Origin: HGM13006 sp963650135
GTDB lineage: Bacteria > Bacillota > Clostridia > Oscillospirales > Oscillospiraceae
Reading direction: 5' to 3'
Assembly: GCA_963650135.1 (NCBI GenBank)
Contig: CAVJLG010000033.1
Location: 1-18,726 of the forward strand
DNA: 18,726 bases
Part shown: in pieces, positions 1 to 7,220 of the stretch
Layout of the letters: each line of letters begins with the position of its first letter
Position numbering within the stretch: position 1 is the first letter of the stretch
Translations under genes and position numbers: made by a program
The notes under the pieces: model-generated
What the model was told of the DNA's origin: nothing
Database searches by the model: none
Seen by the model: the letters and a program-made list of their open reading frames with translations, nothing else

Positions 1-49
1 AAAAGCCGGGGCCTCCTTTGTGCAACACGATGTGTTGCACGCACTGCTT

Positions 50-430
50 CCCCCGGACTCTGTTGTACTGCTCGTACTGCGGCGAAAACGTTGGCACTTA
101 TAGAATAACCAACGTGAATCGAGCTTTGAAGCCAGGTGGTTGCGGAAGTCTTTCAGATATTCTAGGCAGCGCAGTAGGCACGAAGGGGCGGGGATAAGCG
201 GAGCGCCGCCCCTGATTAAAATTCGGGCGGGGCACCAATGCGCGCCCCGAAGGAAGTCCCCTTGGGGGAAACACGTCTGGAACCGATTCGGCAAATGGGG
301 TCAACATTAACCCCAGGGGGATCAAAGGGGGCCGCAGCCCCCTTTGCGTGTCTTTCTCCACTATCTTTCTTCACGCGAAGAAAGATGGTGCCACCGGAGG
401 TCGCCGGTCTAGCAGCGCGGCTAGTAAAAC
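50..430 (+). repeat. GC-rich intergenic repeat, copy 1
   Basis: No gene is seen in 1-480. From about 50 to 430 the sequence matches, with divergence, the reverse complement of about 5110-5486. Shared blocks include GGACTCTGTTGTACTGC at the left, GCGGCGAAAACGTTGGCACT, and a conserved core beginning ATTAACCCCAGG near 306. The core holds two perfect hairpins: AAAGGGGGC/GCCCCCTTT (324-345) and a 10-bp stem ATCTTTCTTC/GAAGAAAGAT (363-386). In the other copies the second stem has a different sequence but still pairs, which hints at selection on structure. The right end (GGTCTAGCAGCGCGGCTAGTAAAAC) runs up to the U-tract side of the cysK terminator. Outside the repeat, GTGCAACAC-gat-GTGTTGCAC (20-40) is a perfect 9-bp palindrome. 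Whether this is a non-autonomous mobile element or a structured RNA cannot be decided from sequence alone. Confidence 0.75.
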
Positions 431-440
431 CGTACAATCT

Positions 441-480
441 AAAATAAAACAAAAACGGACAGCCCCACCGGTCTGTCCGT
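441..480 (-). terminator. Rho-independent terminator of cysK
   Basis: An 8-bp perfect stem, ACGGACAG (455-462) paired with CTGTCCGT (473-480), is followed on the minus strand by a T-rich run (complement of 441-454). It starts 11 bases past the cysK stop codon. Confidence 0.85.
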
Positions 481-490
481 TTGCCGTTAT

Positions 491-1417
491 TTAACCATAA
501 AGATTCACCGAAAGATACCGCTCCCCGGTATCCGGCAGAATCACCACCACATGCTTCCCCTGATTCTCCGGGCGCTTTGCCACTTCTCTGGCTGCCCACA
601 GCGCCGCGCCGGAGGAAATTCCAACTAACAATCCCTCAATCTTCGCCACCTCACGGCAAAGGGCATAAGCGTCGTCGTCCGTTACGGGGATGATCTCATC
701 AATCAGGCTCTGATCCAGAATCTCGGGGATGAAATTCGCGCCGATGCCCTGAATCTTATGGGGCCCGATTTTGCCCTGGCTCAGCAGCGGAGATGCGGCG
801 GGCTCCACGGCGATCACCTGGCAGTCGGGGTTCACCTGCTTAAAGACCTTGGCGTTGCCGGTGAGGGTGCCGCCGGTGCCCACGGCGGAGACAAAAATGT
901 CCACCTGATTGTCCAGATCCCGGAGAATTTCAGGTGCGGTGGTCTCTACATGGGCCTGGACGTTGGCAGGATTGCCGAACTGGTCGGGGATAAAGGAGTT
1001 GGGGTTCTTCTTATGGAGCTGCTGGGCCTTGGTGACCGCGCCGTTCATGCCCTCCCAGGCGGGGGTCAGGACGATCTCAGCCCCCAGGGCGGCAAGCAGA
1101 CTCCGGCGCTCCTTGCTCATATTCTCGGGCATGGTCAGCACCAGGCGGATGCCCCGGGTGGCGCAGATATAGGCCAGGCCGATGCCGGTATTGCCGGAGG
1201 TAGGCTCGATCACCACGGTGCCCTCCCGGATTTTGCCGGATTTCTGGGCCTCGTTAATCATATAAAGGGCTGCCCGGTCCTTAATGGAGCCCAGGGGATT
1301 GAAGTATTCCAGCTTGGCATAGATGGGCGCGCAGGTGTTCCAGACGGAGCCGGAACGCTTCAGCTCCAAAATGGGGGTGTTGCCGATGAGCTCCGGGAGA
1401 CTTTCGTAAACGTGCAT
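491..1417 (-). CDS. cysK: Cysteine synthase (O-acetylserine sulfhydrylase)
   Basis: This 308-residue PLP enzyme makes L-cysteine and acetate from O-acetylserine and sulfide in the cytosol, the last step of sulfide assimilation. Seen directly: an N-terminal LIGNTP motif (residues 10-15), the PLP lysine in NPLGSIKDR (K46), the substrate loop TSGNTGIG (73-80), the phosphate-binding loop GTGGTLTGN (180-188) and a C-terminal SSGAA plus LPDTGERYLS. All are standard for CysK/CysM and the length is typical of the family. The ATG is preceded by AGGAGG with good spacing, and a sigma-A promoter lies about 80 bases upstream. The gene stands alone between its own promoter and terminator. CysK versus CysM is judged from overall resemblance; CysK fits better. 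The protein is slightly unusual in an N-terminal stretch, SVWNTCAPIYAK, before the PLP lysine. Confidence 0.95.
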   Translation of the reverse strand: MHVYESLPELIGNTPILELKRSGSVWNTCAPIYAKLEYFNPLGSIKDRAALYMINEAQKSGKIREGTVVIEPTSGNTGIGLAYICATRGIRLVLTMPENMSKERRSLLAALGAEIVLTPAWEGMNGAVTKAQQLHKKNPNSFIPDQFGNPANVQAHVETTAPEILRDLDNQVDIFVSAVGTGGTLTGNAKVFKQVNPDCQVIAVEPAASPLLSQGKIGPHKIQGIGANFIPEILDQSLIDEIIPVTDDDAYALCREVAKIEGLLVGISSGAALWAAREVAKRPENQGKHVVVILPDTGERYLSVNLYG

Positions 1418-1474
1418 AAGGGAAACCTCCTAATTTATATTCAATGTCATATCAGTTTTGTATGATTATATTCT

Positions 1475-1504
1475 AGTATAGAGCCAAAGGAGTAAAAATG
1501 TCAA
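1475..1504 (-). promoter_or_regulatory. Sigma-A promoter of cysK
   Basis: On the minus strand TTGACA (1504-1499) and TATACT (1480-1475) are separated by 18 bases. The predicted start is about 50 bases before the cysK ATG. The -35 directly abuts the hairpin at 1505-1536, so the upstream operon ends and cysK begins within a few bases. No operator could be assigned with confidence. Confidence 0.8.
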
Positions 1505-1536
1505 GAGCGTGCTGCAAAAGGCATTGCAGCACGCTC
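1505..1536 (-). terminator. Hairpin terminator of the ABC exporter operon
   Basis: A 13-bp perfect stem, GAGCGTGCTGCAA (1505-1517) with TTGCAGCACGCTC (1524-1536), has a 6-base loop. On the minus strand it is followed by TTGACATTTTT, only partly U-rich, so it may be a weaker terminator. It lies about 170 bases past the permease stop. A second perfect 14-bp inverted repeat, CGGATTTTTGAACT/AGTTCAAAAATCCG (1571-1604), lies between it and the gene. Confidence 0.6.
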
Positions 1537-1707
1537 AGCGTGTCAAAAAAGCTTTTGCCCCGCTGAGCTGCGGATTTTTGAACTCCGAAAAGTTCAAAAA
1601 TCCGTTTGATTGAACGCGAAGGGCGGGCCTTGCCCCCCTTCACTCTTCCCCCTGCTGCTCAGTCGTTGGGCGTTTTTCGTTGTTCTTTGACAGTCACGGT
1701 TATTTGA

Positions 1708-3924
1708 TTATTCTCTGTTGTCCTTCAAGCTCTCGATCATATTGACCTTGGTGATCTTTCGGCGAAGCACCAGCAGGGAGCCGAAGTAGCTCAGGCAGGT
1801 TAAAAGAATCGTCAGGAAATAGCTCTTGGGCTGGATGGAAACGGTCATGAGCATGCCGTCCAGGTCCGCAAACATCCGGGCGAAGGCCTCCATGGACCCA
1901 TAGGCGGCGGGGATGCTCAGAAGGATACCCAGGGGCAGCAGAATATGGCTGCTGGTGAGCACCATGCCGTCGATTTTCCGGTTCCGGTAGCCCAGCACCT
2001 TGAGCATGGAGATGTTGTTCCGGTTCTCCGTCACCAGCATATTGATGGCCACATAGATGGCGGCGATGCAGATCACGAAGCCCAGTCCGATGAGCAGGTC
2101 GATGAGCACGCCCATCTGGTCGGTCATGGTCCGTACCTGCTCGGCAAAGGCGGCCTTCCGAATCTCCCGTACCACCTTATCCCCGGGGATGTCCAGCTGA
2201 TCGGCCCCCAGGAGCACGTTAAAGGCGGTATCGTCCACCCCCAGAATGTCGGCGGCGTGGGCGCGGGTCACATAGGCGGCCTGCTGAATGTCGTTCTTCA
2301 CAATGCCGTCGATGTGCAGGGTGGTTTTCTCCATGGACAGGGGATTATAGAGGGTCACGGTATCGCCGGTCTGCCAGTCCTCGAGTAGGGCGGTGAGAGA
2401 GGTGATATAGCAGCCGTCCCCCAGCACCGCATCCTTATCGTCTTCGGTGGTGAGATTGAGATAGGGGTTGTCCTGATTGGTGCCGATGAGGGACAGGGTG
2501 TGCTCCGAATCGGACTCCATGGAGGCCATGAGCATGGGCTCGCCGCCATAGTCGTTTTCGCCGCTGAGGTCGTTTAGAATGTACTCATAGGAATAGCTGC
2601 CCACAGAATCGTTGGTGATGTCCACCATGCCGTCGATGGTGTCCACCATGGAGAAGCCCAGCAGCGCAATATAGCTGCCCAGGAAAATGCCCAGCAGGAT
2701 TACAAAGCTCCGGGCGGGGCTGCCGAGGAGGGTGCGGACGGCGAATTTCAGCTTCACCGGGGCATTGCTCTTGGCCAGCAGGCGGCGGTGCTTTTTCTCA
2801 TTGCCCACGGAACCTGCCAGCAGCGAGACGGTATCGTGCCGGAGGAGCCGCCGAACCGCCAGCAGCGCCGCAAGGATATACATGGCGGTGGGAATTACAA
2901 TGCCCAGCACCGTGGCGATGGGATTCATGGTGCAGTGGATGCGCATGGGCTCATAGTCCTGGAGGCCCAATTCGCCGTAAGGCTGGGCACAAATGGCGGC
3001 GATGACTGCGGTGAGCACGCCGCCCACCAGACCGGGCAGCGCCGCAAAGCCCGCATAATGGCGCATGAGCTGGCCCTTTTTATAGCCCAGGGCCGAGAGG
3101 GTGCCGATGAGCTTCTGCTCGCTCTTGACCTTCCGGCTGATGATAATGGCAATCAGGGCCACGGCTACCAGGGGCAGCGTTACTAGCAGGATATAGGCCA
3201 GGATCAGGAACATCTCCGCCTGCATCTCCACCATGGAAATCCGGGGATTGTCCTGGGCGGAGATATAGGAGGCGGTGATGTAGCGGTCATAAATGGCGGC
3301 GCGGAAGTCGTCGGAATCCCCGTGGTAGCGGACGAGATATTGCGTGGAGGTGTCGCCCAGGGCGTCGAAGTCCGCGGGGGTCATGTAGCACAGGAAGAAC
3401 GTGGTGATGTTCTTATAGGAGTCCTCGGTGTTCTCCAGCATATAGAGATAGTCCGGGCGCTGGAAAAAGCCGGTGACGGTGTAGTCCTTGTCGCCAATGG
3501 TGATTTTGTCGCCAACGGAGACTTCGTTTTTCACCGCATAGCCCTCGGAGATGATGATGTCGCCGGGGTTCTTTACGTCGCTGCCCACGGTGACGGCATA
3601 GCGGTCAATTTTCTCCGTGGGGGAGAACACCCGGGCGGTTACGCCGTCGGTTTCAATGTTGATGTAGTGCTGGGCCTCCAGCTCCAGGTCGAATTCCTGC
3701 TCCAGCTTGGGGATGTCCTCGTCGGGGATGGGGAGATAGGTGGTGAAGTTTGCGTCCTCCCGGGCCTGGCTGGCGTAGAAATCTTCGGAGAAATTGAGGA
3801 TCGCGGAGCCGGAGATCTCATACAGGAAGAACATCAGCAGGGTTAAAACGGTGAGCACCGTGGAGGAGATGTAAAAGGAGAGGTTTTCTCGGATGTTGCG
3901 GGTATACCGCCGTCGGAGTGTCAT
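1708..3924 (-). CDS. ABC transporter permease, FtsX/MacB type
   Basis: This 738-residue membrane protein is the permease partner of the ATPase encoded just upstream. It has the duplicated FtsX layout. A first membrane helix (about 15-38) is followed by a large extracytosolic domain of about 200 residues. Three helices follow, the first entering the conserved coupling segment (IISRKVKSEQKLIGTLSALGY). A second FtsX unit then has its own start helix (SFVILLGIFLGSYIALLGF), a shorter external domain, and three final helices including VTENRNNISMLKVLGYRNRK. GGGAGG precedes the ATG, which is 12 bases after the ATPase stop, so the two are co-transcribed. Relatives export peptides, antibiotics or lipoproteins, or sense cell-wall stress by mechanotransmission. 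The substrate cannot be read from the sequence. No BceS/BceR-type two-component genes are adjacent, so a bacitracin-type role is not supported. Confidence 0.9.
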   Translation of the reverse strand: MTLRRRYTRNIRENLSFYISSTVLTVLTLLMFFLYEISGSAILNFSEDFYASQAREDANFTTYLPIPDEDIPKLEQEFDLELEAQHYINIETDGVTARVFSPTEKIDRYAVTVGSDVKNPGDIIISEGYAVKNEVSVGDKITIGDKDYTVTGFFQRPDYLYMLENTEDSYKNITTFFLCYMTPADFDALGDTSTQYLVRYHGDSDDFRAAIYDRYITASYISAQDNPRISMVEMQAEMFLILAYILLVTLPLVAVALIAIIISRKVKSEQKLIGTLSALGYKKGQLMRHYAGFAALPGLVGGVLTAVIAAICAQPYGELGLQDYEPMRIHCTMNPIATVLGIVIPTAMYILAALLAVRRLLRHDTVSLLAGSVGNEKKHRRLLAKSNAPVKLKFAVRTLLGSPARSFVILLGIFLGSYIALLGFSMVDTIDGMVDITNDSVGSYSYEYILNDLSGENDYGGEPMLMASMESDSEHTLSLIGTNQDNPYLNLTTEDDKDAVLGDGCYITSLTALLEDWQTGDTVTLYNPLSMEKTTLHIDGIVKNDIQQAAYVTRAHAADILGVDDTAFNVLLGADQLDIPGDKVVREIRKAAFAEQVRTMTDQMGVLIDLLIGLGFVICIAAIYVAINMLVTENRNNISMLKVLGYRNRKIDGMVLTSSHILLPLGILLSIPAAYGSMEAFARMFADLDGMLMTVSIQPKSYFLTILLTCLSYFGSLLVLRRKITKVNMIESLKDNRE

Positions 3925-3936
3925 GGAGGGCCTCCC

Positions 3937-4635
3937 TTACAGCGCAAGATCGGCTGCGGGCACCCGCTGGGGATTGTCCTCCTGCCGGTCGATTTTGCCG
4001 TCCTTGATCCAGATGATCCGGTCGGCCATCTGGGCAATGGACTCGTTGTGGGTGATAATCAGAATGGTGGTGCCGAATTCCCGGTTCATCTTCTCCACGA
4101 ACTCCAATACCGTGCGGGAGGAATGGGTGTCCAGCGCGCCGGTGAGCTCGTCACAGAGCAGCATTTTGGGGTTCTTAATCATCGCCCGGGCAATGGCAAC
4201 TCGCTGCTGCTGACCGCCGGAGAGCTCCCGAGGGAAGCGGCGGCGGTATTTGGTGATCTCCAATGCGTCCAGCACCTGGTCCATGGGCAGGGGATTGGGG
4301 GCGATGTCTGCCACCACCTGGATGTTCTCCTCCACGGTCAGGTCGGCGATGAGGTTATAGAACTGGAAGACGAAGCCAATGTCCTCCTTCCGGTAGTCGG
4401 TGCGGCCCTCGGGGGTCAGGGCCATGATGTTTTTGCCGCCTACGGTGAGGCTGCCGCTGTCCAGGGTATCAAGGCCGCCCAGCATGTTGAGCATGGTGCT
4501 CTTGCCGGAGCCGGAGGGGCCTAAAATCACGCAGATTTTCCCCTCCTCCAGCTGAAAGCTGGCGTGATCCAGGGCGTAAACCGCGGTGTCGCCGCTGCCG
4601 TACTGCTTTACGGCGTCTTTGAGTTCGATTAACAT
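3937..4635 (-). CDS. ABC transporter ATP-binding protein, MacB/LolD type
   Basis: This 232-residue cytosolic ATPase powers the FtsX-type permease that follows. All nucleotide-binding motifs are visible: Walker A GPSGSGKST (39-47), Q-loop FVFQFYNL (88-95), signature LSGGQQQR (138-145), Walker B MLLCDE (158-163), D-loop GALD and switch histidine ITHN (H196). Length and motif spelling match the LolD/MacB family. The ATG is preceded by GAGAGGAAAT. It is the first gene of a two-gene operon. A palindromic operator-like site (4664-4684) lies about 30-50 bases upstream of the start codon, which suggests repressor control, and the HMA-gene terminator separates it from the gene upstream. Confidence 0.93.
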   Translation of the reverse strand: MLIELKDAVKQYGSGDTAVYALDHASFQLEEGKICVILGPSGSGKSTMLNMLGGLDTLDSGSLTVGGKNIMALTPEGRTDYRKEDIGFVFQFYNLIADLTVEENIQVVADIAPNPLPMDQVLDALEITKYRRRFPRELSGGQQQRVAIARAMIKNPKMLLCDELTGALDTHSSRTVLEFVEKMNREFGTTILIITHNESIAQMADRIIWIKDGKIDRQEDNPQRVPAADLAL

Positions 4636-4663
4636 GTATTTCCTCTCTTTCTCTACTTTTTGA

Positions 4664-4684
4664 CATTAGCATAAACTAACTAAC
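4664..4684 (-). promoter_or_regulatory. Operator-like palindrome upstream of the ABC exporter
   Basis: The minus strand reads GTTAGTTAGTTTATGCTAATG. Its core GTTAGTTTATGCTAAT has half-sites GTTAG/CTAAT six bases apart and closely matches the palindrome at 14241-14260. The promoter here is not clear; TATGCT or TAATGT inside the site may be the -10. The regulator is unknown. Confidence 0.45.
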
Positions 4685-4690
4685 GGGCAA

Positions 4691-4727
4691 GAAAAACACC
4701 GCAAGCAGATTGGAGCCTTGCGGTGTT
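4691..4727 (-). terminator. Rho-independent terminator of the HMA gene
   Basis: An 11-bp perfect stem, AACACCGCAAG (4695-4705) with CTTGCGGTGTT (4717-4727), is followed on the minus strand by TTTTTC. It lies 11 bases past the HMA stop codon. Confidence 0.88.
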
Positions 4728-4738
4728 ACCGAAACGAA

Positions 4739-4990
4739 TCAATGACGATGGAACAGGCCCTTTTTCTCATAGGGAGCCACATCCACGCCGGTGACGGTGT
4801 AGCCGGTGGCGTCGATGGCGGCCTTGAGGGCGTCGGTGTCTACGTCCTGCTCGGTGAGGATCACGCAGGTGCCGGCGGAGTGGGAGGACTTTACCTTCTT
4901 TGCGGAAATGGCCTTGCGGACGGCATCGTTGACGTGGGCCTCGCACATGCCGCACATCATGCCGTCGATGTGTAATGTAATCTGGGTCAT
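4739..4990 (-). CDS. Small heavy-metal-associated (HMA) domain protein
   Basis: This 83-residue soluble protein is a single HMA domain of the CopZ/Atx1 fold, which carries a soft metal ion, usually Cu(I), in the cytosol. The metal-binding motif is GMMCGMC (C13 and C16), after the first beta strand (TQITLHIDG). The end of the domain, TGYTVTGVDV, is also typical. An upstream in-frame ATG at 5015-5017 would add nine residues (MYVYKGEST). The start at 4990 is preferred because AAAGGAG sits 8 bases before it and it begins exactly at the domain. The C-terminal tail (YEKKGLFHRH) ends in HRH and could add metal ligands. No copper ATPase or CsoR/CopY gene is nearby. With its iron-box-like operator, a role outside copper handling is possible, but this is only inference. 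Confidence 0.85.
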   Translation of the reverse strand: MTQITLHIDGMMCGMCEAHVNDAVRKAISAKKVKSSHSAGTCVILTEQDVDTDALKAAIDATGYTVTGVDVAPYEKKGLFHRH

Positions 4991-5020
4991 AGTGGATTCT
5001 CCTTTATAAACATACAAAGA

Positions 5021-5040
5021 TAGTAAGTTATATCTAACTA
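5021..5040 (-). promoter_or_regulatory. Palindromic operator at the HMA gene start site
   Basis: The plus strand reads TAGTAAGTTATATCTAACTA, a near-perfect palindrome (AGTWAGWTATAWCTWACT, mismatched only at A/T positions). It lies 7-26 bases downstream of the -10, over the expected transcription start, where a repressor would block initiation. Related sites occur at 4664-4684 and 14193-14210. Confidence 0.6.
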
Positions 5041-5046
5041 ATGGGT

Positions 5047-5075
5047 AGTATAGAACTTTTTTGGGGATTTGTCAA
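5047..5075 (-). promoter_or_regulatory. Sigma-A promoter of the HMA gene
   Basis: On the minus strand TTGACA (5075-5070) and TATACT (5052-5047) are separated by exactly 17 bases. The start is expected near 5040, inside the operator palindrome, leaving a leader of about 50 bases. Confidence 0.85.
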
Positions 5076-5109
5076 TACTGGTATTTCCTATGGAAAAGAT
5101 GGGGTTTTT

Positions 5110-5486
5110 GCTTTTACCAGCCGCGGTGCTGGACTTACGCCCTTCGGGGACTCCATCTTTCGCTGCACGGCGAAAGATAGAGGAGAAAGGCGTGTCAAGG
5201 GGGCTGCGGCCCCCTTGAATCCCCTGTGGTTAATAGTGACAGTAAACCGGACGTGCTTTGTGCCTACCTCTCCGCGACGACATTTCCGACGCGATTAAGT
5301 CGGCTGCGGTGCCGCGAAGCAAATACCCTTGGGGTGCGCTTCGCTTATTCCCTTGCCTCGGCGTGCTGCGGTGCCAAGGAAGATAGATACATTTCAGAAA
5401 CCACCCGACTGCCAACTTCGAATTACGTCGGTTATCCCTTGAGTGCCAACGTTTTCGCCGCAGTTCGTGCAGTACAACAGAGTCCG
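5110..5486 (-). repeat. GC-rich intergenic repeat, copy 2
   Basis: Read on the minus strand it begins with GGACTCTGTTGTACTGC near 5485 and ends near 5110 with GGCTGGTAAAAG. It is homologous along its length to 50-430. Its right half (about 5150-5310) is nearly the reverse complement of 18420-18600. The core has the same stem of G5 and C5 runs (GGGGGCYGCRGCCCCC, about 5198-5215) and the paired ATCTTTCGC/GCGAAAGAT hairpin (about 5156-5179). No coding potential is seen. Confidence 0.75.
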
Positions 5487-5735
5487 TGGAAACAGTGTGC
5501 TTGCCATACCCCAAGGGCACTTCCGTTGGGCGCACGCTCCCGGACGGGCCTAATCGCGTCAATTGCACCAATGCGAACTCGTAGTAAGGCCAGTACGTCT
5601 CCCCTCAAGTCCCTATTAACCCCCGGGGGATGAAAGGGGGCCGCAGCCCCCTTTCCACGCCTTTCTCCCATATCTTTCGCCGTGCAACGAAAGATATGGC
5701 CCACGGAGTGCGTTGGAAAAGTAGAGAGGCCAGTA
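5487..5735 (+). repeat. GC-rich intergenic repeat, copy 3
   Basis: A shorter plus-strand copy head-to-head with copy 2. It carries the block ACCCCAAGGGCACTTCC (also in copy 4) and the core TATTAACCCC...GAAAGGGGGCCGCAGCCCCC near 5613-5650. The ATCTTTCG/CGAAAGAT hairpin (5672-5695) follows. It ends at GGCCAGTAAAAC, beside the U-tract of the terminator of the 4Fe-4S gene, just as copy 1 ends beside the cysK terminator. Confidence 0.72.
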
Positions 5736-5751
5736 AAACAGCAAACAAATC

Positions 5752-5789
5752 AGATAAAAACAGAACCGACAGCCTCCAGCTGTCGGTTC
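5752..5789 (-). terminator. Rho-independent terminator of the flavin/Fe-S operon
   Basis: An 11-bp perfect stem, GAACCGACAGC (5763-5773) with GCTGTCGGTTC (5779-5789) and a 5-base loop, is followed on the minus strand by CTGTTTTTATCTG. It lies 11 bases past the last gene of the operon. Confidence 0.9.
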
Positions 5790-5800
5790 CAATTTAAAAC

Positions 5801-6715
5801 TCAAACAAATCTCAAGCACCCAAGCAGCGCTGCCGCAGCAAGATAAATGACCGCCTTGACAATTGTCACAACTTCAACGTGGTCATCCATCCACTTCTTG
5901 CCGGTGGAAATATTCCCTCTCGGGCAAATTCCCCGGCACTGCTCGCAGCGAATGCAGTCCGCCGCATTGCCGCCCTCGCCCAGCGAAAGCTCCACCGGGC
6001 AATTCTTGGTGCAGGCGCTGCATCCCTTGCCGCACTGGCTCCGATCCCGGCGCAAAATCGCCCAGGGGAAGATGGGCAGCAGGCGGAACACCGCGCCCAT
6101 GGGACAGAGGAACCGGCAGAAGAACCGGGGCTCCCAGGCCATACCCACCAGAATCAGGGCCAGCAGAATGCAGCCCAGGGCATAGCCGCTCAGCCGGAAT
6201 TTCAGGGACGTTGCCATGGAGAACACATCCCAGGGGCTATAGCCGCTGAGGCTGCCGTATACCCCTGCGGCGCAGAGCACCACAATGGCGGTCAAAATCA
6301 CATAGGGCAGCTTGCTCAGCCACTTCTTTGCCCCGGCGGGAATGGCGGGCAGCTTCTTTTTAAGCTTTTTCTGGATCTTTTTGCTCACAAACTGCACGCC
6401 GTCGCCCAGCGCACCGAATGCGCACACATAGCCGCAGAAGAACCGGCCGAACACCATGGTCAGCAGGCACAGGGCCGCCAGGGTTTTCACGAAGCTCACC
6501 GGCTCCAGGGGCTGGCTGGTTCCGATTTGGGTAAAAATGTACTTTACGCCGGAGAATGCCCCGGTGAACAGCGACGGGGTGAGCAGGAAGAACAGAATTT
6601 GCAGCCCGGCCCGGAGATAGCTCCGGCGCTTGAGGGTTCGCTTCCGCTTTTGGGCCACGGTCAGGGGCTTTTTCTCCCCGGAATCCTGGGGATGGAGCAG
6701 GGGTTTGATATTCAT
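5801..6715 (-). CDS. NapH-like membrane protein with two 4Fe-4S clusters
   Basis: This 304-residue polytopic protein resembles NapH/NosR-type quinol-linked electron carriers. A basic N terminus (KRKRTLKRR) precedes about four membrane helices (about 36-60, 75-95, 135-155, 176-194). Two paired motifs, FFCGYVCAFGALGD (92-105) and RFFCRFLCPMGAV (197-209), are the family hallmarks. Next is a ferredoxin segment with CxxxCxxCxxxCP (C228, C232, C235, C239) and CxxCxxCxxxCP (C254, C257, C260, C264), enough for two clusters, probably on the cytosolic face. A last hydrophobic stretch (283-300) may be a fifth helix. The ATG follows the previous stop by one base and uses a GGAGG about 10 bases upstream, so it is translationally coupled. 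A start further upstream (6781) would overlap the preceding gene and lacks family resemblance. In this operon it is the likely transmembrane electron donor to the flavin domains (inference). Confidence 0.88.
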   Translation of the reverse strand: MNIKPLLHPQDSGEKKPLTVAQKRKRTLKRRSYLRAGLQILFFLLTPSLFTGAFSGVKYIFTQIGTSQPLEPVSFVKTLAALCLLTMVFGRFFCGYVCAFGALGDGVQFVSKKIQKKLKKKLPAIPAGAKKWLSKLPYVILTAIVVLCAAGVYGSLSGYSPWDVFSMATSLKFRLSGYALGCILLALILVGMAWEPRFFCRFLCPMGAVFRLLPIFPWAILRRDRSQCGKGCSACTKNCPVELSLGEGGNAADCIRCEQCRGICPRGNISTGKKWMDDHVEVVTIVKAVIYLAAAALLGCLRFV

Positions 6716-6716
6716 A

Positions 6717-7211
6717 TTACGATGCCTCCTCCAATGCCGCTGCCACGGCGTTCTTGAGGCCTGTGGAGCTGAAGGTTGCACCGGAGATGGTGTCTACCTC
6801 CGCAGACTGGGCCGCCATGATATCGTCTAAAATGTCCTCCGCCATGGAGAAATAGGCCGCATCCTCGCCGGAAGCGTCGTCCACGGTGATGTCCGTCATA
6901 TAGCCGCCCTCGATGGTCACGGTGACAGTCACGTCGCCGCCAAAGCCCTGGGCCGAGGCGGTATAGCTGCCGTCCTGATAGGGGCCCAGCGCCAGCGTTT
7001 CCTCCGCCGAGGCGGCACTGTTTTGGGCGGCCTCCCGGGCGGCCTGCTGGGCCAGGATCTCTTCATTGTGGGCGTTGGCAGCGTCCACGGCGGCCTGATT
7101 GTCGCTTTGGTTCTGCGCCCACACCTGGGCCTTGTCCTGATACAATCCCAGGAGGCCCAGAATCAACCCCAGGCAGACGAGCCGGGGAATCCACTGTTTC
7201 AGATCGTTCAT
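6717..7211 (-). CDS. Membrane-anchored protein with one FMN-binding domain
   Basis: This 164-residue protein has one N-terminal membrane helix (about 9-23), an Ala/Gln-rich, probably coiled spacer (about 33-70), then one FMN-binding domain (about 76-162) facing outward. The domain has the usual start (YQDGSYTASAQGFGGDVTVTVTI split over 78-100) and the flavinylation motif DTISGATFSS with the acceptor threonine T146. ApbE family enzymes attach FMN to this Thr through a phosphoester bond in RnfG/NqrC-type domains. The ATG is preceded by AAGGAGG, which overlaps the stop of the previous gene, and its own stop is one base from the next start. It probably relays electrons between the Fe-S membrane protein and the four-domain flavoprotein (inference). 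It could instead be seen as an RnfG-like subunit, but no other Rnf genes are present. Confidence 0.9.
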   Translation of the reverse strand: MNDLKQWIPRLVCLGLILGLLGLYQDKAQVWAQNQSDNQAAVDAANAHNEEILAQQAAREAAQNSAASAEETLALGPYQDGSYTASAQGFGGDVTVTVTIEGGYMTDITVDDASGEDAAYFSMAEDILDDIMAAQSAEVDTISGATFSSTGLKNAVAAALEEAS

Positions 7212-7220
7212 AGTGCCTCC

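Noticed and set aside
50..430. CRISPR array or IS element in the repeat regions
   Set aside because: No regularly spaced identical direct repeats with unique spacers, and no transposase gene or clear terminal inverted repeats with target duplication.
216..599. Open frames within the repeats at the left end and at 5041-5704
   Set aside because: They run through repeat hairpins and into cysK or terminators in the wrong frame; the GC-rich repeats produce frames by chance.
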